From Mangrovicoccus sp. HB161399 (lineage in GTDB: Bacteria > Pseudomonadota > Alphaproteobacteria > Rhodobacterales > Rhodobacteraceae), in assembly GCF_013184745.1 (NCBI RefSeq), contig NZ_JAATVU010000013.1, forward strand, positions 59,655 through 123,654: 64,000 nt of DNA, given 5' to 3'. This document shows positions 46,932 to 54,934 of this stretch, in pieces. The notes beneath the pieces were generated by a model. It saw nothing but the letters and a program-made list of their open reading frames with translations, was not told the DNA's origin and ran no database searches. The translations under genes were made by a program, and so were the position numbers. Positions within the stretch are counted from its first letter, which is position 1. Every line of letters starts with the position of its first letter.

Positions 46932-47573
46932 TCAGGCGCCGAGCTTCTCGTCGAGGATCTCCGCGAACTTGTCGTAGCCCATGTTGGAGTAGGGCTCGCC
47001 GTCGATCAGGAAGGACGGGGTCGCGGTGATGTTGTCGGCCTTGGCATTCGCGCCGTACCAGTTGACCAGCGCCTGTGCCTTGGCGCCGTCGTTCAGGCAG
47101 GCGTCGAGCTCGTCGGAGGTCAGGCCCGCGGTCAGGCCGATCTTCTTCAGCGCGTCGGCGATCCCGGCCGGATCGCCCGCCTTGGTCCATTCGCGCTGGG
47201 TCGAGAACAGCCGGTCGGCAATGCCGAAATAGCGCATCTCGCCGCCGCAGCGCGCGACCATCGAGGCCCAGAGGCCGAAGCGGTCGAAATACACTTCGCG
47301 GAAGGTGAACTGCACCTTGCCGGTGTCGATGTAGTTCGCCTTCAGCTCGTGGAACACGTTGGCATGGAAATTGGCGCAATGCGGGCACGTGAAGCTGGCA
47401 TATTCCATCACCTTCACCGGCGCATCCGCGCTGCCCAGAACCATGTCCGGGATCTCGGGGAGATCGGCGGGCGCATCCGCCGGGGCAGCATCCTGCGCGA
47501 AGGAGAATGAGGGCAGCATCGTGGCCGTGCCGAGCATGAGCGCGGAGGTCAGAAGCTCGCGACGTGCGATCAT
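46932..47573 (-). CDS. DsbA-family thiol-disulfide oxidoreductase
   Basis: A 213-aa periplasmic protein with a signal peptide (residues 1-26, PSFSFAQDAAPA) and a thioredoxin-fold domain. The active site is FTCPHCANF, a CPHC dithiol, and the cis-Pro loop is NITATPSFLIDGE. It belongs to the DsbA-like group that oxidises or reduces cysteines in exported proteins. Its start overlaps the preceding gene's stop (ATGA), so both are co-translated. It is downstream of the DUF721-like gene. Confidence 0.9.
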   Translation of the reverse strand: MIARRELLTSALMLGTATMLPSFSFAQDAAPADAPADLPEIPDMVLGSADAPVKVMEYASFTCPHCANFHANVFHELKANYIDTGKVQFTFREVYFDRFGLWASMVARCGGEMRYFGIADRLFSTQREWTKAGDPAGIADALKKIGLTAGLTSDELDACLNDGAKAQALVNWYGANAKADNITATPSFLIDGEPYSNMGYDKFAEILDEKLGA

Positions 47574-48100
47574 TGGGGTCGTCCCTTGTGTTTTCTTGCG
47601 TGAATTCTGGCACCGAGCCCGGCCAGCGCCTCGCGCAGGCCGGGGTCCGAGACGCTCTCGGTCTGGGCCTCGATCTCGGGCGTGGGCATGGGCGGCGCGG
47701 GCGGCGCGGCGCGGAACCCGGCCTGCGCCTCGGCGAAGCCGCCATGGCCCGATGTCTGGGTCAGCGCGATGCGCGCGATCGCGTTGTAGCCGTAGCAGGC
47801 ATTGACGCGGGCGCGGATCACTTCCGACTGCGCCTGGATGATCGGACCGGCGGCGCCGCGCACCAAGATGGTCAGCGTCGCGCCGAAGCCGCCCTTCCTG
47901 GCATAGCCGACCTTCACCGGCTCGCACATCCGGGCGAGATCCTCGCCCACCACCTCGGTCCAATGGGTCAGCAGCCGGGTCATCGCGAAGCCGCGCGACT
48001 CGCCCGCCTTGGCAATGCGGGTCTGGACAAGGCTGCCCGCGCTTGCGAAGCCGTAGCCGCGCCGCGTCTTGGGAGACCGTGATTTCCAAGCGTCGGACAT
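47570..48100 (-). CDS. DUF721 / DciA-like protein
   Basis: A 176-aa protein with the DUF721 (DciA-type) domain in its first 110 residues: GFASAGSLVQTRIAKAGESRGFAMTRLLTHWTEVVGEDLARMCEPVKV and then LTILVRGAAGPIIQAQSEVIRARVNACYGYNAI. DciA loads the replicative helicase in bacteria lacking DnaC; whether this shorter version does so is unknown. The tail (residues 120-176) is Pro/Ala-rich and low complexity. It is divergent from mutY and coupled to the DsbA-like gene. Confidence 0.85.
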   Translation of the reverse strand: MSDAWKSRSPKTRRGYGFASAGSLVQTRIAKAGESRGFAMTRLLTHWTEVVGEDLARMCEPVKVGYARKGGFGATLTILVRGAAGPIIQAQSEVIRARVNACYGYNAIARIALTQTSGHGGFAEAQAGFRAAPPAPPMPTPEIEAQTESVSDPGLREALAGLGARIHARKHKGRPQ

Positions 48101-48178
48101 TGCGCTCCTTCCGTTCGGGCGCCAGATTACCCGCTCTGGCTGCAGGTGCCAGAGCAAACCGTGTTGGAGGCATAACGC

Positions 48179-49234
48179 TTGCGTGACAGAGGTCCAGAGG
48201 CAACGGCGGACGATCTGCTGGAATGGTACGACCGCCATGCGCGGGTCCTGCCCTGGCGGGTGCCGCCCGGCGCCGAAGAGCGGCCCGACCCCTACCGGGT
48301 GTGGCTGTCCGAGGTGATGCTGCAGCAGACCACCGTGCCGGCGGTGAAGGCCTATTTCCACCGATTCACGCTGGAATGGCCGACTGTGAAGGCGCTGGCC
48401 GCGGCCGAGGATGCCGACGTGATGGCCGCCTGGGCGGGACTGGGATACTACGCCCGGGCGCGCAACCTGCTGAAATGCGCCCGCGAAGTGGCGCAGATGG
48501 GCCAGTTCCCGGACACGCTGGAAGGCCTGCTGGGCCTGCCGGGCATCGGCCCCTATACCGCGGCAGCGATCGCCGCGATCGCCTTCGACCGGCCCGAAAC
48601 GGTGGTCGACGGGAATGTGGAACGCGTCATGGCGCGGCTCCACGGGGTGGAGACGCCGCTGCCGACCTCGAAGCCCGAGCTGGTGAAGCTGGCCCGCGCC
48701 CTGACGCCGCAGGAACGGACCGGGGACTATGCGCAGGCAGTGATGGATCTGGGCGCCACGATCTGCACGCCCAGGAACCCCGCTTGCGGCATCTGCCCCT
48801 GGCGGGAGCCCTGCGTCGCGCGCTTCGAGGGCAATGCCGCCGAACTGCCGCGGAAGCTGCCGAAGAAGGAGAAGCCGACCCGGCTGGGCATCGTCTATCT
48901 CGGACGGCGCGAGGACGGCGCGTGGCTGCTGGAGACGCGGCCCGCCTCCGGGCTGCTGGGCGGGATGCTGGGCTGGCCGGGCAGCGACTGGGCCGAGGCA
49001 GAACCGGTCGCCATGCCGCCCGCCCCCGGCGACTGGCAGACGCTGAACGGCGAGGTGCGCCACACCTTCACCCACTTCCATTTGCGGCTGCGGCCGATGG
49101 TGGCGCGGCTGCCGCAGGCCACCGACCCGCGGCGCGGCCATTTCGTCGAGAAGGCGCGGTTCCGCTCCGCCCATCTGCCGACGGTCATGCGCAAGGCGTT
49201 CACCCTTTCGAAACCTTGGTTCGAGGAGATGTGA
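48179..49234 (+). CDS. mutY: A/G-specific adenine DNA glycosylase
   Basis: A 351-aa glycosylase that removes adenine mispaired with 8-oxoguanine. The catalytic Glu is in WLSEVMLQQTTV and the helix-hairpin-helix is LPGIGPYTAAAIAAIAFD, with Asp in VVDGNVERVMAR. The 4Fe-4S cluster is bound by four Cys in CTPRNPACGICPWREPC. The C-terminal NUDIX-like domain (about 225-350) recognises 8-oxoG. The start is a TTG at 48179 with GGAGG upstream. The AlkB-type gene follows 13 bp later. Confidence 0.95.
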   Translation: MRDRGPEATADDLLEWYDRHARVLPWRVPPGAEERPDPYRVWLSEVMLQQTTVPAVKAYFHRFTLEWPTVKALAAAEDADVMAAWAGLGYYARARNLLKCAREVAQMGQFPDTLEGLLGLPGIGPYTAAAIAAIAFDRPETVVDGNVERVMARLHGVETPLPTSKPELVKLARALTPQERTGDYAQAVMDLGATICTPRNPACGICPWREPCVARFEGNAAELPRKLPKKEKPTRLGIVYLGRREDGAWLLETRPASGLLGGMLGWPGSDWAEAEPVAMPPAPGDWQTLNGEVRHTFTHFHLRLRPMVARLPQATDPRRGHFVEKARFRSAHLPTVMRKAFTLSKPWFEEM

Positions 49235-49247
49235 CGCAGGAGGCAAC

Positions 49248-50321
49248 ATGTCCCTGCTCGTCCGCGCCGACGGCGTCACCCGCGCCCTGCCCTACTGGTC
49301 CTCGCTCTGCCTGGTGCCGATCGTGCTCTGGGCGGCGGCATCGGGCGGCTGGGCATTGCTGCTGCCGCCCCTGGCCAGCTGGGGGCTGTTCGCGGTGCTC
49401 GACCGGCTTCTGGGCGAGGACCGGTCGCAGGCAGGGACCGCGCCGCTGGGCATCGGCTGGCATCTGGCGCTGGTGCGGCTCTGGGTGCCGGTGCAGTTCG
49501 CGACGCTCTTCGGACTGATCGCGGCGCATGGCCGGCTGGACCTATCCGGGCCGGAGCTGGCGCTGCTGTTCTTCGGCACCGGCATCCTCACCGGCACGGT
49601 CGGCATCACCTATGCGCACGAACTGATCCACCGCCCCGGACGGGCGGACCGGCGGCTGGGCGACCTGCTGCTCGCCACAGTGCTCTACAGCCATTTCCGC
49701 ACCGAGCATCTTCTGGTCCACCATGTCCATGTCGCCACCCCGCTCGACCCGGCCACGGCGCGCGAGGGAGAGAGCTTCTGGCGCTATTTCCTGCGCGTCC
49801 TGCCCGGGAGCCTTGCCAGCGCGCTGGCCTGCGAGGCACGGCGGCAGGCGCGCCGCGGCCGCCCGGCCCGGCATCTTTCAAACCCGTTCTGGCTCTACGC
49901 CGCGCTGCAGGGCGGCTGCCTCGGGCTGGCCTTCGCGCTCGGCGGAACGGCGGGGCTTCTGCTCTTCGTGTGGCAGGCACTGGCCGCGGTCTGGCAGCTG
50001 GAGCTGGTGAACTATGTCGAGCATTACGGGCTGACCCGGGAACGCCTGCCGGACGGGCGCTACGAGCCGGTGGGGCCGCAGCATTCCTGGAACGCGGCGC
50101 AGAAGGCGTCGAACTGGCTGCTGATCAACCTGCAGCGCCATTCCGACCATCATGTCGCGCCGATGCGGCCCTACCCGCTGCTGCGAAACCGCCCCGAGGC
50201 GCCGAGCCTGCCGCACGGCTATCCGGTGATGACGGTGCTGGCGCTGGTGCCGCCGCTCTGGCATGCGCGGATGCGCCCGCGGCTGCGGGCCTGGCAGCGG
50301 CGCCACGATCCGGCGCACTGA
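49248..50321 (+). CDS. Alkane 1-monooxygenase-like membrane hydroxylase (AlkB family)
   Basis: A 357-aa integral membrane di-iron hydroxylase. The family's histidine boxes are clear: HELIHRPG (residues 124-131), EHLLVHHVHVATPLDPATAR (from 153), and QRHSDHHVAP near 300, with VEHYGL as the additional AlkB motif. The helices are at about 15-60, 72-95 and 105-122, with two more after residue 210. AlkB-type enzymes oxidise alkanes or other hydrophobic compounds using electrons from rubredoxin; none is adjacent here. Substrate unknown. It starts 13 bp after mutY, possibly co-transcribed. Confidence 0.88.
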   Translation: MSLLVRADGVTRALPYWSSLCLVPIVLWAAASGGWALLLPPLASWGLFAVLDRLLGEDRSQAGTAPLGIGWHLALVRLWVPVQFATLFGLIAAHGRLDLSGPELALLFFGTGILTGTVGITYAHELIHRPGRADRRLGDLLLATVLYSHFRTEHLLVHHVHVATPLDPATAREGESFWRYFLRVLPGSLASALACEARRQARRGRPARHLSNPFWLYAALQGGCLGLAFALGGTAGLLLFVWQALAAVWQLELVNYVEHYGLTRERLPDGRYEPVGPQHSWNAAQKASNWLLINLQRHSDHHVAPMRPYPLLRNRPEAPSLPHGYPVMTVLALVPPLWHARMRPRLRAWQRRHDPAH

Positions 50322-50875
50322 CATGCCGTCCCAGATCGCATGGAGGCGCACGCCGCCCGGACCGTGGCGAGGCAACGCGATGCCAGGCGGCGACGCGCAT
50401 GGCACGGCCGGGCGCCACTGCGGGGAGCCCGCGCAGCCTGCCCCGGCTGCGTGCGCTCCGGCGTGCCCGGCGGCGATGGCGCCTGACCGATCTTGGGCCT
50501 GTTTCCCAAGAGGACGGCCTTGAAGAGCCGCCCTGGCGGCACGCAATCTTGCCGGACCCTGCGCCAACGGGCACCGCGCCCTCGGAAAACATGCCGTCAT
50601 CGCATCCGGGACGCCCTCCCGGCACCATGGACGACGGCAAGCCGCCGATACTGGTGACGGGGATCGGGCGCGCAACGGGTCGGCAGGTACCGACGCGGGA
50701 TCCGTCGGCGGAGGGACAGGCCCCACCCAGCGCGCTGACAGCTTGGCCGGTGCCGCTTGTCACGGAAGGGCGCGGGTCTCCATCTGCCTGCAATGCGGTC
50801 CGGCGGGCGCCGGGCTTGCCGCGTCGCAGGGCGAGGCCGCCGGCCTGCCCGCACGGGGCGGCGCGCCTGCGGAGC
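50322..50875. other. 554-bp gap before mnmH: no gene seen
   Basis: No frame shows codon-like composition; those present are Arg/Ala/Pro-rich. No structure with a U run, no RNA gene. Confidence 0.45.
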
Positions 50876-51970
50876 CTAGCCCGCGACGGTCTCCCGCGGC
50901 TGGGTCCGGGCGGCATCCGCATGCAGGATCGCGGCCGCCAGATCGGCCGAGGCCGACCGCAGCCCGGCCGGGGCGAGCGAGGCCAGATGCATCTCGGCTG
51001 CCGCGACATTGCCGTGGCGTGCCTCGGAGCGGGCATAGCGCGGGTCGTAATGCAGCTCCATCAGCTCGGCCGCCACCTGCCGGAAGGCGCCCTGCCGCAC
51101 AAGTCCCTGCCAGGCCGAGACCCGCTCGTGGCCCTGCAGCCTCACCAGCTTGTCCAGCGTCGCGCAGAACCCGTCGGGATCGGCGACGAGGTCGGCATAG
51201 GCGGTCAGGAAGAATTCCGAGCGCTGCTCCAGCGGCGCGCTGATCTCGACGCGCGGCGCCCCGCACATCCGCTCCCAGAGCCGCGGCGGGACGAGGCAGT
51301 CGCCGATCTTGGAGCTTTCCGCCTCCACCACCACCGGCCGGGACGGGTCGAACCCGGTCAGCACCTGCGCGATGCGGCTCTCGAACATCTTCTGCGCCGG
51401 CTGCGGATCCGCGGCATGGCCGCCGAAGACCGAGCCGCGGTGCCGCGCCAGCCCCTCGAGATCGAGCACCTGCATGCCGTCGCGCGCAAGCTCCTCCAGC
51501 AGCGCGGTCTTGGCGGTGCAGGTCATCCCCGAGAGCACCACGAAGCGGTGCGGCAAGGGCGTGTCGTGCAGCATCGCCGCCACCAGCCTGCGATAGGTGC
51601 GGTAGCCGCCGTCGACCTGGCCCGCGCGCCAGCCGACCTCGCGCAGGAGCCAGGTGAAGGTGCCCGAGCGCTGGCCGCCGCGCCAGCAATAGACCATCGG
51701 CCGCCAGGGCGCCGGACGGTCCGCCAGCTCGGTCTCCAGATGCCGCGCGATGTTGCGGATCACCAGCGCCGCGCCGATCTTGCGCGCGCCGAAGCGGCTC
51801 TCCTGCTTGTAGATCGTGCCGACCTTGGCCCGCTCCTCGTTGTCGAGCACGGGCAGGTTGATCGCTCCGGGGACGTGGTCCTCGGCGAATTCGGCGGGGC
51901 TGCGGACATCAATCACGTCGTCGTGGCCGTGATCGAAGAAGCCGGAAAGGGTGTCGATCTGCAGGAGCAT
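50876..51970 (-). CDS. mnmH: tRNA 2-selenouridine synthase (MnmH/SelU)
   Basis: A 364-aa enzyme that converts 2-thiouridine of certain tRNA wobble positions to geranyl and selenouridine forms. The rhodanese domain (residues 1-130) has active Cys95 in YCWRGGQRS. The C-terminal P loop reads GMTCTAKT (148-155), with Ala where the usual Walker A Gly stands; other features (AAMLHDTPLPHRFVVLSG, FESRIAQVLTGFDPSRPVVVEAESSKIGD) are as expected. It needs selenophosphate from SelD; no selD gene is in this window. The gene stands alone, 38 bp from the methyltransferase. Confidence 0.93.
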   Translation of the reverse strand: MLLQIDTLSGFFDHGHDDVIDVRSPAEFAEDHVPGAINLPVLDNEERAKVGTIYKQESRFGARKIGAALVIRNIARHLETELADRPAPWRPMVYCWRGGQRSGTFTWLLREVGWRAGQVDGGYRTYRRLVAAMLHDTPLPHRFVVLSGMTCTAKTALLEELARDGMQVLDLEGLARHRGSVFGGHAADPQPAQKMFESRIAQVLTGFDPSRPVVVEAESSKIGDCLVPPRLWERMCGAPRVEISAPLEQRSEFFLTAYADLVADPDGFCATLDKLVRLQGHERVSAWQGLVRQGAFRQVAAELMELHYDPRYARSEARHGNVAAAEMHLASLAPAGLRSASADLAAAILHADAARTQPRETVAG

Positions 51971-52008
51971 GGCCCCTCCCTAGCGCCAGTCGCGCCGGAG
52001 GGAAAGGG

Positions 52009-52719
52009 TCAGTCCTTCAGCGCGGTGCCCAGCCAGAGCGGGCGGCTGGCGCGGACCGTGCAGTAGCTGGGCGGCGCCAGGCCCGGCAGGCCGCGCGCCG
52101 CGAGGCCGCGGATCTGGCGCGGGGTGAAGCCCGCCTGCTCCAACAGGGCGGACAGACGGCGCGGGGTGATCCCCCTGCGGCGGCCCATCTGCTTGGGCAG
52201 GCCCGGCGCCGTCCGGCCCGGCAGCAGCTTCAGCCGCAGGGCGGCCAGCAGGCCCGGACGCGTGCAGGAGAACATCAGCGCCCCGTGGCGCCGGGTCACC
52301 CGGGCAATCTCGTCCAGCACCGGCCCCAGGTCGATGTCCCGGTCGAAGAGATGGTCGCAGAGCACGATGTCGAACTGCCCGTCCGCGAAAGGCAGCTCAT
52401 GGAGCCGCGGCACCTTTCGGTAGGAAATGCGGTAGCCATGCGCGGCCGAGCGTTCGCCGGCGGCATCGACCATCGCCGCGCGGGTGTCGACGGCGGTGAC
52501 GTCGCAGCCGCGGCGCAGCAGCCCGTCGGCCATGATCCCGGATTCGCATTGAAGCTGGAGAACCGTGCTGCCCGCCCAGCGGGCCTCGTTGCCGAGGAAC
52601 TTGCATTTGGCCGGAAGCGCTGCCCGGGCCCGCCGCCACCAGGCATCCGTCTCGGAGTAGCAGGACTCCGGAACCCGCAGGGGCGCCGCTTCCTGTTCGA
52701 CCGCCGCAAAATCCTTCAT
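52009..52719 (-). CDS. Class I SAM-dependent methyltransferase
   Basis: A 236-aa methyltransferase. The AdoMet pocket is visible (VLQLQCESGIMADGLLRRGCDVTAVDTR, then QFDIVLCDHLFDRDIDL and RHGALMFSCTRPG), in the arrangement of UbiG/COQ3-like enzymes. LPKQMGRRRGITPRRLSALLEQAGF follows. The substrate is unknown; a role in quinone or lipid methylation is possible. The ATG at 52719 is the start; the frame upstream is open but of low complexity. It is divergent from the signalling operon across 341 bp. Confidence 0.85.
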   Translation of the reverse strand: MKDFAAVEQEAAPLRVPESCYSETDAWWRRARAALPAKCKFLGNEARWAGSTVLQLQCESGIMADGLLRRGCDVTAVDTRAAMVDAAGERSAAHGYRISYRKVPRLHELPFADGQFDIVLCDHLFDRDIDLGPVLDEIARVTRRHGALMFSCTRPGLLAALRLKLLPGRTAPGLPKQMGRRRGITPRRLSALLEQAGFTPRQIRGLAARGLPGLAPPSYCTVRASRPLWLGTALKD

Positions 52720-53060
52720 GTGCAACCCCGTACATCTGCCCGGACGCCGCACCCGCCGGGACCGGAAACATCGTCTCCAACCAACCCCTTCCCACTGAAA
52801 TTGAAACCGTGCCGGAACCGGCGCAGCCGCGGGAAAGGGGATGGCAATCGTTATCACGTTTCAATCACTTTGCCATCACAGATTAACGCAGATGAATGCA
52901 TTCGGTCCAGAGAATAGGTCGCCCCGGTTAACGCGGTCCGGCGCGATGCCGCGGAATCCGGCGCCCGGCCCGGGCGCGCCGGGACGCCTCCGACCAATGT
53001 CTAGCGCCCGCGCGAAAGCATGGTCTTGGTGGCGGACGGGCAGCGGTGCTAGAAAAGGGC
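52720..53060. other. 341-bp gap upstream of the signalling operon
   Basis: The centre (52839-52920) is AT-richer (GGCAATCGTTATCACG, TTTCAATCACTTTGCC) and is a likely promoter region for both divergent units. I could not pick a confident -35/-10 pair or a repressor site. No gene. Confidence 0.4.
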
Positions 53061-53759
53061 ATGACCAGTCCTCTGCCCACCTCCTCCGCGCCGAAGCTGC
53101 GCACCGCCCTGATCGTGGATGACCATCCGCTGTTCTGCGATGCGCTGACCATGACGCTGCGGCTCTGCACCTCGATCACCGACATCCGCACGGCGGAACG
53201 CCTGTCCACGGCGCTGGAGATGCTGGAAACCGGCGACCTGCCCGACGTGGTGGTGCTGGACCTGAACCTGCCGGACGTGCGCGGGCTGGACGGGCTGGTG
53301 CGGATCTGCAAGGCGGCGAAGGACATCCCCGTCCTGATCGTCTCCTCGATGGCCGACAACCGGATGATCGCCTCTTCGCTGCGCGCGGGCGCCGCGGGCT
53401 TCGTGCCCAAGCACAGCCAGCGCGACGTGTTCCAGCGCGCCTTCGAGGCGCTGGCCAACGGCGAGCGCTTCACCCCGCCGGGCTACGTCCCGATCGAGCC
53501 GGACCAGAGCGATGCCGGCGACGCCCCGCTGGAGCGGATGTCGCTGCTGACCAAACAGCAGGCGCGCATCCTGGAGCTGATCTGCGAGGGCAAGCTGAAC
53601 AAGCAGATCGCCTATGACCTGTCGATCGCCGAAACCACGGTGAAGGCCCATGTCACTGCGATCATGCGCAAGCTCGGGGTGCAGAGCCGCACCCAGGCCG
53701 TGCTGATCGCGCAGTCGGCGCGGTTCAGCCACGTCCTGCACGACGGAGAGCCGCAATAG
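53061..53759 (+). CDS. LuxR-family response regulator
   Basis: A 232-aa response regulator. The receiver domain (1-125) has the acidic pair Asp20/Asp21, the phosphoacceptor Asp67 in VVVLDLNLPD and the conserved Lys in FVPKHSQ. The LuxR-type helix-turn-helix is at about 160-225 (LTKQQARILELICEGKLNKQIAYDLSIAETTVKAHVTAIMRKLGVQ). It is co-transcribed with the FIST sensor and the histidine kinase and is presumably the output of that system. It resembles regulators of the AgmR/ErbR type. The ATG at 53061 is used; a GTG five codons upstream is possible. Confidence 0.9.
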   Translation: MTSPLPTSSAPKLRTALIVDDHPLFCDALTMTLRLCTSITDIRTAERLSTALEMLETGDLPDVVVLDLNLPDVRGLDGLVRICKAAKDIPVLIVSSMADNRMIASSLRAGAAGFVPKHSQRDVFQRAFEALANGERFTPPGYVPIEPDQSDAGDAPLERMSLLTKQQARILELICEGKLNKQIAYDLSIAETTVKAHVTAIMRKLGVQSRTQAVLIAQSARFSHVLHDGEPQ

Positions 53760-54934
53760 CCGGGACAGCGGGACCCCTTGCCGGGGACCTCGCCCGCGCG
53801 GCGCCGGTCCTCGCCTCCGCCAATGCGCCCTGCGACGCCCCCGATGCGCTGGAGCGCATCGCCCGCGGCCTGGCGCTGGAGCCGGGCGATCTGGTGGCGC
53901 TGTTCGTGTCGCCGGTCGCCGAGGTCGCCAAGATCGCCGCCGAGGCCATGCGGGTCTTTCCAGGCATCACCGTGATCGGCTGCACCACCGCCGGCGAGAT
54001 CACCGGGGCGGGCTATGCCTCGCGCGAGATCATGGCGCTCGGCTTCCGCCAGAGCCTGTTCGCCTGCGACACGATCCTGGTGCGCAACCTGCACGAGGTC
54101 GACAACCACGATCTCAGCTACCGCGTCCTGCGCGCCCGCTCGGATCTGGAGCGCCGCGCGCCCGGCTGGACCACCGAATTCGCCTTCACCCTGATCGACG
54201 GGCTGTCGCTGGCCGAGGACATGCTGATGGGCGCGCTGGCCATGACCATGGGGCCGGTGCCGATCTTCGGAGGCTCGGCCGGCGACGATGCCGCCTTCAC
54301 CCGCGCCTTCATCCTGCACGAGGGCGAGGCGCTGACCGATGCCGCCGTGCTGACGCTGGTGCGCACCCCCTGCCGGGTGAAGATCTTCACCCTCGACCAT
54401 CTCAGCCCGACCGACGCGCAGATGGTCGTCACCGGCGCCGATCCGGCCCGCCGCCTGGTCACCGAGATCAATGCCGAACCCGCGGGGCGCGAATATGCCC
54501 GCATCCTGCGCAAGGATCCCGAGCAGCTCGATTCCATGACCTTCGCCGCGCATCCGCTGCTGGTCCGGATCGGCGACACCCACCATGTCCGGTCGATCCA
54601 GCGGGTCGACGAGGAGGGCAACCTGGTCTTCCATTCCGCCATCGCCGAGGGCGTGGTGCTGACGCTGGCGCAGGCGGAGCCGATCGTGGCGCATCTGGAA
54701 CGCGAGCTGGGGCGGCTGTCGGAGGGCGGCGCCCCCGCCTCGATCCTGGGCTTCGACTGCATGCTGCGCCGGATCGAGGCCGAGCAGACCCAGGAGGTCG
54801 GCGCGCTCTCCCGCGTGCTTGCCCGCCATGGCGTCGTCGGCTTCAACACCTATGGCGAGCAATTCCACGCCACCCATGTGAACCAGACGCTGACCGGCGC
54901 GGCGATCTACCCGCCCGACACGGAACTGCCATGA
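53756..54934 (+). CDS. FIST-domain sensory protein (NosP-like), start codon unusual
   Basis: A FIST N plus FIST C protein of about 392 residues if translation begins at 53756. The region includes AMRVFPGITVIGCTTAGEITG near the N terminus and ALSRVLARHGVVGFNTYGEQFHATHVNQT at the C terminus, with LVALFVSP and GPVPIFGGSAGDD typical of FIST. FIST proteins bind small ligands; NosP, a member next to NahK kinases, binds heme and NO. No ATG, GTG or TTG precedes residue 47 in frame; the first is GTG at 53894, which would remove part of the FIST core. An ATA at 53756, overlapping the TAG of the upstream gene, has GGAG 7 nt before it. The stop overlaps the kinase start (ATGA). Confidence 0.75.
   Translation: MAGTAGPLAGDLARAAPVLASANAPCDAPDALERIARGLALEPGDLVALFVSPVAEVAKIAAEAMRVFPGITVIGCTTAGEITGAGYASREIMALGFRQSLFACDTILVRNLHEVDNHDLSYRVLRARSDLERRAPGWTTEFAFTLIDGLSLAEDMLMGALAMTMGPVPIFGGSAGDDAAFTRAFILHEGEALTDAAVLTLVRTPCRVKIFTLDHLSPTDAQMVVTGADPARRLVTEINAEPAGREYARILRKDPEQLDSMTFAAHPLLVRIGDTHHVRSIQRVDEEGNLVFHSAIAEGVVLTLAQAEPIVAHLERELGRLSEGGAPASILGFDCMLRRIEAEQTQEVGALSRVLARHGVVGFNTYGEQFHATHVNQTLTGAAIYPPDTELP

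Noticed and set aside
49970..52066. A plus-strand frame of 698 codons through the gap and across mnmH
   Set aside because: It is antisense to mnmH and Arg/Ala/Pro-rich, with no domain.
53778..53975. A TTG-started frame at 53778 as the N terminus of the FIST protein
   Set aside because: It is in the wrong frame and encodes Pro/Arg/Ser-rich sequence with no FIST features.
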